Positions 1 to 10,240 of a stretch of 37,955 nt of DNA are shown piece by piece. How positions within the stretch are numbered: position 1 is the first letter of the stretch; each line of letters begins with the position of its first letter. This stretch comes from Clostridiaceae bacterium (GTDB taxonomy: Bacteria > Bacillota > Clostridia > TANB77 > CAG-508): assembly GCA_012513065.1 (NCBI GenBank), contig JAAZCX010000036.1, positions 1-37,955 on the forward strand, in the 5' to 3' direction. The translations under genes and the position numbers were made by a program. The notes below the pieces were generated by a model. That model worked only from the letters and a program-made list of their open reading frames with translations. It was not told the origin of the DNA and searched no databases.

Positions 1-48
1 ATAAAGAGATATATTTAGAACATAAAAATTGAAAGGAGAAAAAACAAA

Positions 49-1218
49 ATGTCAAAAACAAAATCAAAAATTTTATTATCATTATTTCTTATTACAATTC
101 TTGTTTCTTCTTGTTGTTTTGCAACAGATGTAGCACCTGTTACTGAAAATGCAATTACAAATACAGTTACAACTGATGATCAATCAAATGTAGCTGCAAC
201 AGATGAACAAGATTTGGTAAATACTGATTTTTATGCAGCAGAAGATAGTGTTACTATTTCTAATGTAGTAGATGGAAACGCTTTCGTAGTTGCTAAGGAA
301 GTAACTGTTACTGGAGAAATAGGAGGAGATCTTTTCGTAGTTGCTGAAAAATTAAATATAGATGGTGGTTATGTTTATAGTAGTATATTCGCTTGTGCTG
401 AAGAAATCACTATAAATGGTGTTATCTACGATTTATATGCAGTATGTAATACTCTTAATTTAGGTACTAACGGATTTATCTATCGTGATATGAGAGTTGC
501 TGGTTCTTCTGTTAATATGAACGGAAAAGTAAGAAGAGATGCTTACATTTCTTCTGAAAATATTAGCTTTGCAACAGATGCTGGAACTATAGTGTATGGT
601 AATTTAGAATATTCTTCTGATGAAGCTGAATTTAATGCTCCTGAAGGAGTTATAGCTGGTACTACTACATATACAGCAGAAAATGCTTCTGCTAAAGAGC
701 CTGCTTCAATAGGAAATACTATTATATCTTATGTTTTAGATTTATTAAGAACTCTAATTTTAACATTTGTTATAGTTGTAGTTTTATTATGGTTGACACC
801 TAATTTTGTAGAAAAAGTAGGAAAAATGGGAGTTGCAAAATCTTTTGTATCATTAGGTATTGGTTTTGCTACACCAATTGCTTTTATATTTGCAGGTATA
901 ATTTTAATACTTAGCAAAATTGGAATTTCTATATTTATACCATCTATATTCTTATTTGCTTTACTTGGATTTATAGGAACTTCAATAGCAAGTATATTCT
1001 TTGGTAAATTATTTACAAAATTATTTAAAATGGAAGGAAAAGTTAAATTTGTATTATTTACTTTAGCTTCTGCTTTAATAATCTGGGCTATTACTATAAT
1101 ACCTTTTATCGGTGGTTTCTTAGGATTCCTTGTTTGGTTATTTGGTATCGGAACTATTATTGTAAATATTTTTTGCAAAGAAAAAATTAAAGAAGATAAA
1201 AAAGAAATAAAAGAATAA
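49..1218 (+). CDS. Bactofilin/polymer-forming-like secreted domain protein with C-terminal membrane helices
   Basis: ORF with AGGAG RBS, signal peptide, repeated beta-solenoid-like segments (VDGNAFVVAKEVTVTGEIGGDLFVVAEKLNI...), then several hydrophobic helices. Confidence 0.75.
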   Translation: MSKTKSKILLSLFLITILVSSCCFATDVAPVTENAITNTVTTDDQSNVAATDEQDLVNTDFYAAEDSVTISNVVDGNAFVVAKEVTVTGEIGGDLFVVAEKLNIDGGYVYSSIFACAEEITINGVIYDLYAVCNTLNLGTNGFIYRDMRVAGSSVNMNGKVRRDAYISSENISFATDAGTIVYGNLEYSSDEAEFNAPEGVIAGTTTYTAENASAKEPASIGNTIISYVLDLLRTLILTFVIVVVLLWLTPNFVEKVGKMGVAKSFVSLGIGFATPIAFIFAGIILILSKIGISIFIPSIFLFALLGFIGTSIASIFFGKLFTKLFKMEGKVKFVLFTLASALIIWAITIIPFIGGFLGFLVWLFGIGTIIVNIFCKEKIKEDKKEIKE

Positions 1219-1226
1219 TTTATAAT

Positions 1227-1264
1227 AAAAAATAAAAGTAGATTGTATCTACTTTTATTTTTTT
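1227..1264 (+). terminator. Intrinsic terminator, probably bidirectional (after the bactofilin-like gene and rpe)
   Basis: AAAAATAAAAGTAGAT-TGT-ATCTACTTTTATTTTT perfect stem with flanking A/T tracts. Confidence 0.8.
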
Positions 1265-1295
1265 GTTTTTATATACTTATTTTGTTTTTAACATT

Positions 1296-1955
1296 CTAAT
1301 CTTTTAATTTTTTAATTGCTTCTTTATAATTACCTGAATTAATAATATAACTGCCTGCTACTAATATATTTGCACCTGCTTCTACCACTTTTTTAGCAGT
1401 ATTATCATTAATTCCTCCATCTACTTCTATATCTATATCTAATCCATTTTCATAAGCATATACATTTAATTCATGTATTTTATCTAATGTTCCTTCTATA
1501 AATTCTTGTCCTCCTTCTCCAGGCTCTACACTCATAATTAAAACTTTATGAATATAAGGTAAATAATTGTATAATTTTTCTATTGCTGTTTTTGGATTTA
1601 TTGTTAATCCTACTTGAATATTGTTTTCTTTTATATACGAAATTAGTTCTAATACTTGTTTTTCAGTTTTACAACTTTCTATATGAAAAATAATACAATT
1701 TACTTCCATATCTATATATGATTTTGCATATGATTCTACATCTTCAACCATCAAATGAACTTCTGACTTTGTATTTGCAATTTGTTTAATATATTCTGTA
1801 TATTGTCTCATTGTATTAGTATTATCTTTTTCTACAAATTTTCCATCCATAACATCTATATGAAAATAATTTGTTCCAGCTACTTCTAAATCATATATTA
1901 TTTTTACTATATTTTCTTTATCTGCAGATAAAAGAGATATTGATACTTCTACCAT
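1296..1955 (-). CDS. rpe: Ribulose-phosphate 3-epimerase
   Basis: ISLLSADKENI, FHIDVMDGKFV, HLMVEDVE, MSVEPGEGGQEFI, DIEVDGGIN, VAGSYI motifs. Confidence 0.93.
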   Translation of the reverse strand: MVEVSISLLSADKENIVKIIYDLEVAGTNYFHIDVMDGKFVEKDNTNTMRQYTEYIKQIANTKSEVHLMVEDVESYAKSYIDMEVNCIIFHIESCKTEKQVLELISYIKENNIQVGLTINPKTAIEKLYNYLPYIHKVLIMSVEPGEGGQEFIEGTLDKIHELNVYAYENGLDIDIEVDGGINDNTAKKVVEAGANILVAGSYIINSGNYKEAIKKLKD

Positions 1956-2828
1956 TTATGTTCCTCCTTTTCTTTTAGTTCTTCTCTTAATTTACAATAT
2001 CTATCATATCTTCCTATATTTATTTTGTTTTCATTAACTGCTTTTTTTATCCCACATTTTTCTTCTTTTACATGTTCACAATCTCCATATTCACATTGTG
2101 ATAAATATTGTTTAAATTCTTTAAAATAATAAGCTAATTTTTCACTTTCTATTTCATCTATTGTAAAAGTTGAAAATCCAGGTGTGTCTGCTATATATCC
2201 ATCTTGTATTTTATATAATGTAGTAGAAGTTGTTGTATTTTTTCCTTTTTGATTTCTATTACTTATCATTCCTTCTTGCGTTTTGTTTTCATTAAATAAG
2301 TTATTAATTAATGTTGATTTTCCGAACTCCTGAATTTCCTGAGAAAGCTGTAATATTTCCTTCTAATACCTTTGCTATCTCATTTATACCTTTACCTTCC
2401 TTTGCAATTGTATCAATGACTTTATAACCTATTGTTTCATATATATCATGTATTTCTCTTAATATATCTTTATTTTCTAAATCTACTTTATTTATACATA
2501 TAACTGGTTTTATTTTTAAATATTCACTATATGCTAATTGTTTATCTAATAATAATAAATCAGGTTTTGGAGATTTCAATGATATAACTAATATTATTTG
2601 AGTTATATTTGCAATCTTTGGTCTTTTACTATACATTTTTCTTGGAAGAATATTAGATATAATTCCTTTATTTTCATCTTTTAGTTCTTCGATTTCCACA
2701 TAATCTCCTACTACTGGGGAAAGTTCATCTTGTTTCATTTTTCCTCTTGGTATACATTCGATTATACTATTTTCGATTTGTACTTGATATAAATTAGAAA
2801 TATTACTTATTATTAATCCTTTTTGCAT
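1949..2828 (-). pseudogene. rsgA: Ribosome small-subunit biogenesis GTPase RsgA, split by a single-base frameshift in the P-loop
   Basis: ORFs 2304..2828 and 1949..2269 are the N- and C-terminal parts of RsgA (ICINKVDLEN, AFSGNSGV | GKSTLINNLF...DTPGFSTF...C-X4-C-X-H zinc site). Removing one base near 2324 joins them. Confidence 0.88.
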
Positions 2829-2897
2829 TTTTTCTTCCTTTTCTATTATAAAAGAGGACTGGTATGTTTATAATTTCCAATCCTCATTTTTTGTTTT

Positions 2898-4901
2898 TTA
2901 TTCAAAACTTAATACTGGATTTGAGTTATTCAAATCTAATGTTTTTGTTCTTGTTCCTAATGATCCATCAATAAATACTTTTACTGTTATATTTCCTACT
3001 CCTCTTACTGGAACAGTTATTTTAGTAGTATCTTTTGCATGTTTTTCTTCATAAACTGTATCTTCAACTCCTGCTGAAATTACTTTTACTGTTACTGATG
3101 ATTTTGGTACATCTACAGTTTGTTCTTCATTTGTAGCAACTGGTTTTGTATAATTTAAAATTGATTTTAAATTAATATTTACAGTACCATTCTTTATCTC
3201 AGCAATTTTATTAACTGTAAGAATTATTGTTGTTCCTTCGTCTACAACTTCTCCTACGTCTTTACTTTGTTTTAATACAATTCCATTTGTTTTTGTTGTA
3301 TCTTCTTGATATACAATTTCAACTTTTAATTTTGCTTCTTCTAATTCTTTTTTAGCTGTTTCTTCTGATTTTCCTACTACTGAAGTTAATGGTACTTTTT
3401 CTAATCCATTGCCTATACTTACATAAAGTTTTATAGTATCTCCTGCATTTACTTCTGTATTTTCCTCTATCTCTTGTCTTATTACATATTTCTCTTGTAT
3501 TTTATCATTCTTTTCTTCTATCTTTTCAACCTTTAACTTTGCATTATTTAGTTCTGTAACTGCTGCATCATATTCCATTCCAACAACTTTTGGAACTATA
3601 GTTTTTTCTGTTCCTTTACTTATTACTAAAGATATCTTTGAGTTTTCTTTAATTTTATAGTTTGTACGATATGAAGGATCTTGAAAAATTACTTTTCCTA
3701 CTTCCACTTCAGTATTATATTCTTCTGCTTTAATTTCATATGTTAGTTTAGTTCCTTCAAGTTTAGCTTTTACTTCTTCTTCAGTTAATCCAACTAATTC
3801 TGGAATATCAATATCTTTTACTGCTCCAGCATCCATTGCCAACTTAGTTACAAATAATGTTATAACAAATACTAATATACATATAATTGCTGCTAAAACT
3901 ATTTTCATTTTTGGATGTTTTTCAAAATATTGTTTTATTTTACTATCTTTACCTTTAGTTTTTACTTGTGAATGAGATTTTTGTTGTTTTCTACCTTCTT
4001 CATCATCAATTGTCTGTATTCTTTGAGTAACTCCATAATTATAATTTAAAGATTCGTCTGATACAAATTCTCCTTCTGGATTTTTTAATGCCATTGTTAA
4101 ATCTTTTAACATTTCTGTTGCTGAAATATATCTCATTTCTGGTTCTTTTTGCATTGCTTTTACTATAATTTGATTAATCGCAAATGGGATATTAGGATTT
4201 AATTTTATAGGCTCTATTGGCTTTTCTTGCATATGTTTTAATGCAATTGAAACTGGTGTATCTGCATCAAATGGTACTCTACCTGTTAACATTTCATACA
4301 TTACTACTCCAAGAGAATAAAGATCTGATTTTGCATCAGTATGTCCTCCTCTAGCGTGTTCTGGTGAAAAATAATGTACTGATCCTATTGTCGTTCCAAA
4401 TGCTGTAATTGTAGAATTAGAAACTGCTTTTGCAATTCCAAAATCTGTTACCTTTGCAACTCCATCTTCAGTAATTATAATATTATGTGGTTTTATATCT
4501 CTATGAACAATGTTATTTTTATGTGCTGCTTCTAATGCTGATGCTATTTGAATAGTAATGTTTATAGTCCATTTCCAAGGAAGAACTCCATCTTCGTTAA
4601 TAATTTGTTTTAATGTTTTTCCTTGAACTAATTCCATAACGATATAATAAATTCCGTTATCATTCCCTACATCATATACAGATACAATATTAGGATGTGT
4701 AAGTCCTGCTGCAGATTGTGCTTCTATATTAAATCTTCTTATAAACTCATCATCTGTAGTAAATTCTTCTTTTAATACTTTTACTGCTACAAATCTATTT
4801 AAAACATGGCATTTTGCTTTGTAAACTGTGGCCATCCCACCATTACCAATTTTCTCTATAATTTCATATCGACTTCCAATATATTTTCCTACTAAATCCA
4901 T
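2898..4901 (-). CDS. prkC: Eukaryotic-like Ser/Thr protein kinase with PASTA repeats
   Basis: Kinase motifs GNGGMATVYKA, HRDIKPHNIII, DFGIAKA; TM segment; three PASTA-like repeats. Confidence 0.95.
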   Translation of the reverse strand: MDLVGKYIGSRYEIIEKIGNGGMATVYKAKCHVLNRFVAVKVLKEEFTTDDEFIRRFNIEAQSAAGLTHPNIVSVYDVGNDNGIYYIVMELVQGKTLKQIINEDGVLPWKWTINITIQIASALEAAHKNNIVHRDIKPHNIIITEDGVAKVTDFGIAKAVSNSTITAFGTTIGSVHYFSPEHARGGHTDAKSDLYSLGVVMYEMLTGRVPFDADTPVSIALKHMQEKPIEPIKLNPNIPFAINQIIVKAMQKEPEMRYISATEMLKDLTMALKNPEGEFVSDESLNYNYGVTQRIQTIDDEEGRKQQKSHSQVKTKGKDSKIKQYFEKHPKMKIVLAAIICILVFVITLFVTKLAMDAGAVKDIDIPELVGLTEEEVKAKLEGTKLTYEIKAEEYNTEVEVGKVIFQDPSYRTNYKIKENSKISLVISKGTEKTIVPKVVGMEYDAAVTELNNAKLKVEKIEEKNDKIQEKYVIRQEIEENTEVNAGDTIKLYVSIGNGLEKVPLTSVVGKSEETAKKELEEAKLKVEIVYQEDTTKTNGIVLKQSKDVGEVVDEGTTIILTVNKIAEIKNGTVNINLKSILNYTKPVATNEEQTVDVPKSSVTVKVISAGVEDTVYEEKHAKDTTKITVPVRGVGNITVKVFIDGSLGTRTKTLDLNNSNPVLSFE

Positions 4902-4919
4902 TTTATTATCTCTCCTTAA

Positions 4920-5645
4920 TTAATGTATTACAATTGCTGTTATATTATCATATCCACCGTTCTCATTTGCTTTTTGAATAAGTTTTTCTGTAGCTATCAT
5001 ATAATTTTCTTTTATTAGTTCATAAATTTCTTTTTCATCTACCATGTTTGTTAATCCATCACTACACATTAAAATAGTATCATCTTTGATAAATCCTTTT
5101 ACTGTTACATCTGGTTCTACAAATGCTCTACATCCTAAAGCTTTCATTAACATATTTTTCTTTGGATGATGATTAGCTTCTTCTTTAGTTATTGTTCCAT
5201 CTTTTACTAACTTTTCTACATAACTATGATCATGTGTAATTTTTCTAATAAAGTCTTTTCTGATTCTATATACTCTACTATCTCCAACATGTCCTATATA
5301 TACTTTATTATTATATATTAAACATACTTCTAAAGTAGTACCCATTCCCTCTAAGTTTTTATCCTCATTAGATTTTTCATATACTACCATATTAGCATAT
5401 TCCATTGAACTTTTTACTAATTTTAAAATATCTTCTTTTTCTTTTGATATTGTTTCAAAATTACTTTGAATATAATTAAGTGCTGCCGAAGTTGCTAATT
5501 TGCTTGCAATTTCTCCACCATTATATCCTCCCATTCCATCTGCTAAAATAAATATTTGAATTGGGTCTTGGTCTTTTGAAATATAATAATAGTCTTGATT
5601 CATCTCTCTTGCTTTTCCAATATCTGATTTCGCAAAAGCTCTCAT
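4920..5645 (-). CDS. prpC: PP2C-family protein phosphatase
   Basis: GKAREMNQDYYY, FILADGMGGYNGGEIAS, GHVGDSRVYRI, DDTILMCSDGLTNMV; likely start MRAFAKSD at 5645. Confidence 0.93.
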   Translation of the reverse strand: MRAFAKSDIGKAREMNQDYYYISKDQDPIQIFILADGMGGYNGGEIASKLATSAALNYIQSNFETISKEKEDILKLVKSSMEYANMVVYEKSNEDKNLEGMGTTLEVCLIYNNKVYIGHVGDSRVYRIRKDFIRKITHDHSYVEKLVKDGTITKEEANHHPKKNMLMKALGCRAFVEPDVTVKGFIKDDTILMCSDGLTNMVDEKEIYELIKENYMIATEKLIQKANENGGYDNITAIVIH

Positions 5646-6676
5646 TATTTTTTTCCTCCTAAGTTTTTTCTTCTTAATTGTCCACAAGCAGCATCTATAT
5701 CTGATCCTAATTCTCTTCTAATTGTTGCTACTATTCCATGTTCATTTAGATAATCTCTAAATTTTATTATATTATCATTTGTACTTTTTGTATATTCTCC
5801 ATTTTCTATTTTATTAATTGGAATTAAATTTACATGTGCATTCATTCCTCTTAGTAATTTTATTAATTCCTTTGCATCTTCTAAATTATCATTACTGTCT
5901 TTAGCTAATGCATATTCAAAAGATATTCTACGATTTGTTGCTGCAATATAGTCTTTACAAGCTTTAATTAATTCTTCTATTTTATATACATTATTTACTG
6001 GCATCATATTACTTCTTTTTTCATTATTAGTTGCATGTAATGAAATTGAAAGTGTACATGGTATATTTTCTTTAGCCAAATCATATATTTTTGGAACTAA
6101 TCCACTTGTAGATACACTTATATGTCTTGCACCTATATTAATTCCATTAGGATGATTTATAATTCTAATAGCTTTTATAACATTATCATAATTATCTAAA
6201 GGCTCTCCTATTCCCATAAATACTATATTTGAAATTCTATCTCCAATATCTTGTTCTACTGCTAATAATTGTTCTACTATTTCTCCACTAGTTAAATTCC
6301 TAATAAATGGTATTCCTGTTGAAGCACAAAATTTACATCCCATTTTACATCCAATTTGTGAAGATACACATATAGTTTTTCCATGGTGATATTGCATTAG
6401 CACTGTTTCAATTGCATTTCCATCTAATACATCAAATAAATATTTAATTGTTCCATCTGATGACTCTTGTTTCTTTAATATATTAAAATTACAAATTGTA
6501 TAGTTTTCTATAAGTTTTCCTCTTAGGGAAAGTGATAAATTTGTCATATCTTGAAAATTCTTTACTTTTTCAATATATAACCAATGAAATATTTGCTCTG
6601 CCCTAAATGGTTTCTCACCAATTTCCTTTAATTGTTCTTTTAATTCTTCTAAAGTATAATCTTTTATATTTTTCAT
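5645..6676 (-). CDS. rlmN: 23S rRNA (adenine2503-C2)-methyltransferase, radical SAM
   Basis: CX3CX2C (CKMGCKFCASTG), GIGEPLDNYDNV, HISVSTSG, LGSDIDAACGQLR. Confidence 0.96.
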   Translation of the reverse strand: MKNIKDYTLEELKEQLKEIGEKPFRAEQIFHWLYIEKVKNFQDMTNLSLSLRGKLIENYTICNFNILKKQESSDGTIKYLFDVLDGNAIETVLMQYHHGKTICVSSQIGCKMGCKFCASTGIPFIRNLTSGEIVEQLLAVEQDIGDRISNIVFMGIGEPLDNYDNVIKAIRIINHPNGINIGARHISVSTSGLVPKIYDLAKENIPCTLSISLHATNNEKRSNMMPVNNVYKIEELIKACKDYIAATNRRISFEYALAKDSNDNLEDAKELIKLLRGMNAHVNLIPINKIENGEYTKSTNDNIIKFRDYLNEHGIVATIRRELGSDIDAACGQLRRKNLGGKK

Positions 6677-6838
6677 ATTATTCTTTCTTCTTTTCCTTAT
6701 TTCCGTATAATAAATTTATATCATAAAGTATTACTTTTTTCAATAGTTTTGAATAAAAGTATATAAAGTAAAATTTTTTACTTTTATTTTTACTTTTTTA
6801 TGTTATAATGCATATATTAAATTTAAAGGAGATCTTTT

Positions 6839-7696
6839 ATGAATCGTTACGAAGCAACTAAAAAATGTGGATTAATTGGTATTATAGGAAATGTTTTTTT
6901 ACTCCTACTAAAAGGAAGTGTTGGATTAATCTTCAATAGTCAATCAATGATTGCAGATGCAGCTAATAGTGCAGGGGATATCTTTGCTTCTTTAATGACA
7001 TGGATTGGAAATAGAATTTCAAGTACTCCACAAGATGAAAATCATAATTTTGGCCATGGAAAAGCTGAATATATTTTTTCTTTATTTATTAGTATTTCCA
7101 TGATTGCAGTTGCTTTTAAATTACTTTATGATTCTATGATTACTTTAATATCAGGAAGCACTTTAGAATTTTCATGGCTTCTGGTTTTTGTTTGCATTAT
7201 AACAATTGTTGTTAAATTTTGTTTATATTTATATACAAATAACATAAGTAAAAAATACAATAATATTTTAGTTGAAGCTAATTGTAAAGACCATAGAAAT
7301 GACTGTATTGTAACTACATTTACACTTATTTCAATATTAACTAGCCTTATTGGTATTACATGGGTTGATGGAGTTGTTGGTATATGTATCTCAATATGGA
7401 TTGCTTTTACTGGTATTAAAATTTTTATTGAAAGTTATAATATCTTAATGGACAAATCGATAGATGAAATTACAAAAGATTTAATTCTTAACTATGTTAG
7501 ACATTATAAAGAAATTAAAAAAATAGACTATTTTTCCTCAACACCTGTTGGATATCAATATGTTATCGTTTTAACAATATTTGTTGATGGAAATATGACA
7601 ACTTTTAAGAGTCATGAACTTGCTGATAACTTAGAAAAAGATATTAATTCTTTGGATAAAGTTTATAATACAATTATACATGTTAACCCAATATAG
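6839..7696 (+). CDS. Cation diffusion facilitator family transporter
   Basis: SQSMIADAANSAGDIFAS, NFGHGKAEYIFSL; multiple TM helices; AAGGAG RBS. Confidence 0.9.
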   Translation: MNRYEATKKCGLIGIIGNVFLLLLKGSVGLIFNSQSMIADAANSAGDIFASLMTWIGNRISSTPQDENHNFGHGKAEYIFSLFISISMIAVAFKLLYDSMITLISGSTLEFSWLLVFVCIITIVVKFCLYLYTNNISKKYNNILVEANCKDHRNDCIVTTFTLISILTSLIGITWVDGVVGICISIWIAFTGIKIFIESYNILMDKSIDEITKDLILNYVRHYKEIKKIDYFSSTPVGYQYVIVLTIFVDGNMTTFKSHELADNLEKDINSLDKVYNTIIHVNPI

Positions 7697-7702
7697 AATA
7701 AT

Positions 7703-7737
7703 AAAAAATAAACAGAATTTAAATCTGTTTATTTTTT
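7703..7737. terminator. Bidirectional intrinsic terminator between convergent CDF and clpC genes
   Basis: AAAAATAAACAGA-ATTTAAA-TCTGTTTATTTTT. Confidence 0.75.
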
Positions 7738-7750
7738 GTTTATCTTTATA

Positions 7751-10204
7751 TTATTTAATTATAATTTTTCCTTCTTCATTAATTGTTAATATAGTTTTTT
7801 TGTTAGGTTTTATTTTTCCATCTAATATTAATTCTGCAACCTTATCTTCAATCATATTTTGAATAGTTCTTTTTAATGGTCGAGCTCCATAATTGTTATT
7901 AACACCTTTTTCAATTACTTTATCTTTAACAACTTCTTCTATTTCAATCTTTATATTTTGTTTTTCCATACGATTAATAAGTTGTTTTATCATAATATCT
8001 ACTATTTGTTTCATTTCTTCTTGTTGTAATTTATGAAATACAATTATTTCGTCTATACGATTTATAAATTCTGGTCTAAACTGTTTCTTCAATTCTGACA
8101 TTACATCTTTTTTTATGTTTTCATATTCTTGTTTATTTTCAGAATTTTTTTCCGATGCACTTGTAAATCCTAGTGTTTTCTTGTCTGTAATTAATCTTGC
8201 TCCTACATTAGATGTCATTATTATAATTGTATTTTTAAAATTAACTGTTCTTCCATTACTATCTGTTAGTCTTCCATCATCTAATATTTGTAGTAGCATA
8301 TTCATGACGTCTGGATGTGCTTTTTCTATTTCATCAAACAAAATAACTGAATATGGATTTCTACGTATCTTCTCTGTTAACTGTCCACCTTCATCATATC
8401 CTACATATCCTGGAGGTGAACCTATTAATTTTGAAATAGAGTGTCCCTCCATATATTCTGACATATCTATTCTTATAATATTTTCATCATTTCCAAATAA
8501 GCTTTCTGCTAATGCTTTAGATAATTCTGTTTTTCCAACTCCTGTAGGACCTAAGAATAAAAATGATCCTATTGGTCTATTCGGATCTTTTAATCCTACT
8601 CTTCCTCTACGAATAGCTTTTGATACCGCTTCAACTGCTTCATTCTGTCCTATAACTCTTTCATGTAACATTTTTTCTAAGTTTTTTAACTTTTCATTTT
8701 CATCTTGAGTTAATTTTTTTACTGGAATTTTAGTCCAATTACTAATTACCTCTGCAATATCTTCTTGCGTTAATGTTATTATTTCTTTACTATTTTTATT
8801 TTTCCATTTTTGTTTTTCTTTTTCTAGCTTTTCTTTGCTTATATGTTGTTTATCTCTTAATACTGCAGCTTTTTCAAAATCCTGAGCTCTTATTGCCTCT
8901 TCTTTTTCTTTTTCAATTGAATCTAATTCTTCTTCCAATAGTTTTAAATTATTAGGTTGTGTATATGCTTTCATTCTAACTTTTGATGATGCTTCATCAA
9001 TCAAATCTATAGCTTTATCTGGTAAAAATCTATCGTTGATATATCTTGTAGATAATTCTACTGCTGCTTTTATTGCTTCTTCTGATATTTTTACATTATG
9101 ATGAGCTTCATATTTATCTCTGATTCCCTCTAATATTTTTATAGTATCTTCCATATTAGGTTCTGTAACTGTTACAGGACTAAATCTTCTTTCTAATGCA
9201 CTATCTTTTTCAATATATTTGCGATATTCATTTAATGTTGTTGCTCCTATTAATTGAATTTCACCCCTTGCAAGTAATGGTTTTAATATATTTGCAGCAT
9301 CTACTGCACCTTCTGCTGAACCAGCACCTACTATAATATGAATTTCATCAATAAAAAGTATTACATCTCCAGCCTTTTTTACTTCACTTAAGCATTTTTT
9401 TATTCTATCTTCAAAATCTCCTCTATATTTTGCTCCTGCTACCATGCTAGATATATCTAGTGTTACAACTCTCTTTCCTTTTAATTGTTCTGGAATATCC
9501 TCTGCTATTATTTTTTCTGCCAAACCTTCTACAACTGCAGTTTTACCAACTCCAGGCTCTCCTATTAAACATGGATTATTTTTCATTCTTCTAGACAAAA
9601 TTTGAATTACTCTTTCTATTTCTTCTTTTCTTCCTATAACAGGATCCAACTTTCCATCTGCTGCCTGTTTTGTTAAATCTGTTCCATATTGATTTAATGT
9701 CTGTGTTTGATTGTAACTACCTATTGTTTTTGTACTTGCTGATCTTTTATTTGTTTCGTTCCCAATTTCATCTTCATTAATAACTTTTATAATTTCATTA
9801 TATACTCTTTGTGGATTTATGTTTAAATCTAATAATATATGAACAGCTACACTGTCAGTTTCTCTCATTATTCCAATTAATAAATGTTCTGTGCCTATAA
9901 AATCTGACCCTATTTTTTTTGCTTCTCTATATGCATTTTCTATAACTCTTTTTGTCCTAGGAGTAAATCCTATTATTTCTTCTTTAATATTTTCATTATT
10001 TTTTCCTACTAAAATATTAATTTCTTCTTCTACTTGTTGTTCAGTAATATCCTGATTTTTTATTACTTTACTTGCTACTCCAGAACCTTCTTTTATTAAT
10101 CCATATAATAAATGTTCAGTACCAATATAATTATGTCCAAAACTAATTGCTATTTCGTTTGCTATCTCAATAGCTTTTTCTGCTCTTTTTGTAAATTTAT
10201 ACAT
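7751..10204 (-). CDS. clpC: Class III stress AAA+ ATPase ClpC
   Basis: Two Clp_N repeats, Walker A GEPGVGKTA and GPTGVGKTE, UVR motif (EEAIRAQDFEKAAVLRDKQ), ClpB/C C-domain. Confidence 0.95.
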   Translation of the reverse strand: MYKFTKRAEKAIEIANEIAISFGHNYIGTEHLLYGLIKEGSGVASKVIKNQDITEQQVEEEINILVGKNNENIKEEIIGFTPRTKRVIENAYREAKKIGSDFIGTEHLLIGIMRETDSVAVHILLDLNINPQRVYNEIIKVINEDEIGNETNKRSASTKTIGSYNQTQTLNQYGTDLTKQAADGKLDPVIGRKEEIERVIQILSRRMKNNPCLIGEPGVGKTAVVEGLAEKIIAEDIPEQLKGKRVVTLDISSMVAGAKYRGDFEDRIKKCLSEVKKAGDVILFIDEIHIIVGAGSAEGAVDAANILKPLLARGEIQLIGATTLNEYRKYIEKDSALERRFSPVTVTEPNMEDTIKILEGIRDKYEAHHNVKISEEAIKAAVELSTRYINDRFLPDKAIDLIDEASSKVRMKAYTQPNNLKLLEEELDSIEKEKEEAIRAQDFEKAAVLRDKQHISKEKLEKEKQKWKNKNSKEIITLTQEDIAEVISNWTKIPVKKLTQDENEKLKNLEKMLHERVIGQNEAVEAVSKAIRRGRVGLKDPNRPIGSFLFLGPTGVGKTELSKALAESLFGNDENIIRIDMSEYMEGHSISKLIGSPPGYVGYDEGGQLTEKIRRNPYSVILFDEIEKAHPDVMNMLLQILDDGRLTDSNGRTVNFKNTIIIMTSNVGARLITDKKTLGFTSASEKNSENKQEYENIKKDVMSELKKQFRPEFINRIDEIIVFHKLQQEEMKQIVDIMIKQLINRMEKQNIKIEIEEVVKDKVIEKGVNNNYGARPLKRTIQNMIEDKVAELILDGKIKPNKKTILTINEEGKIIIK

Positions 10205-10240
10205 TACTTATCACCTTCCTTTATAAAACTCATAATATTA

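Noticed and set aside
729-1178. 149-aa minus-strand ORF in the bactofilin-like gene
   Set aside because: Antisense shadow of the TM-rich region; no independent support.
2846-2886. Imperfect stem GAGGACTGG...CCAATCCTC between prkC and rsgA
   Set aside because: Mismatch in the stem and a long loop; could be a weak terminator but not strong enough to list as a feature.
8115-8708. 197-aa plus-strand ORF inside clpC
   Set aside because: Antisense to a strongly conserved clpC; no RBS and no recognisable domain; product of codon bias on the opposite strand.
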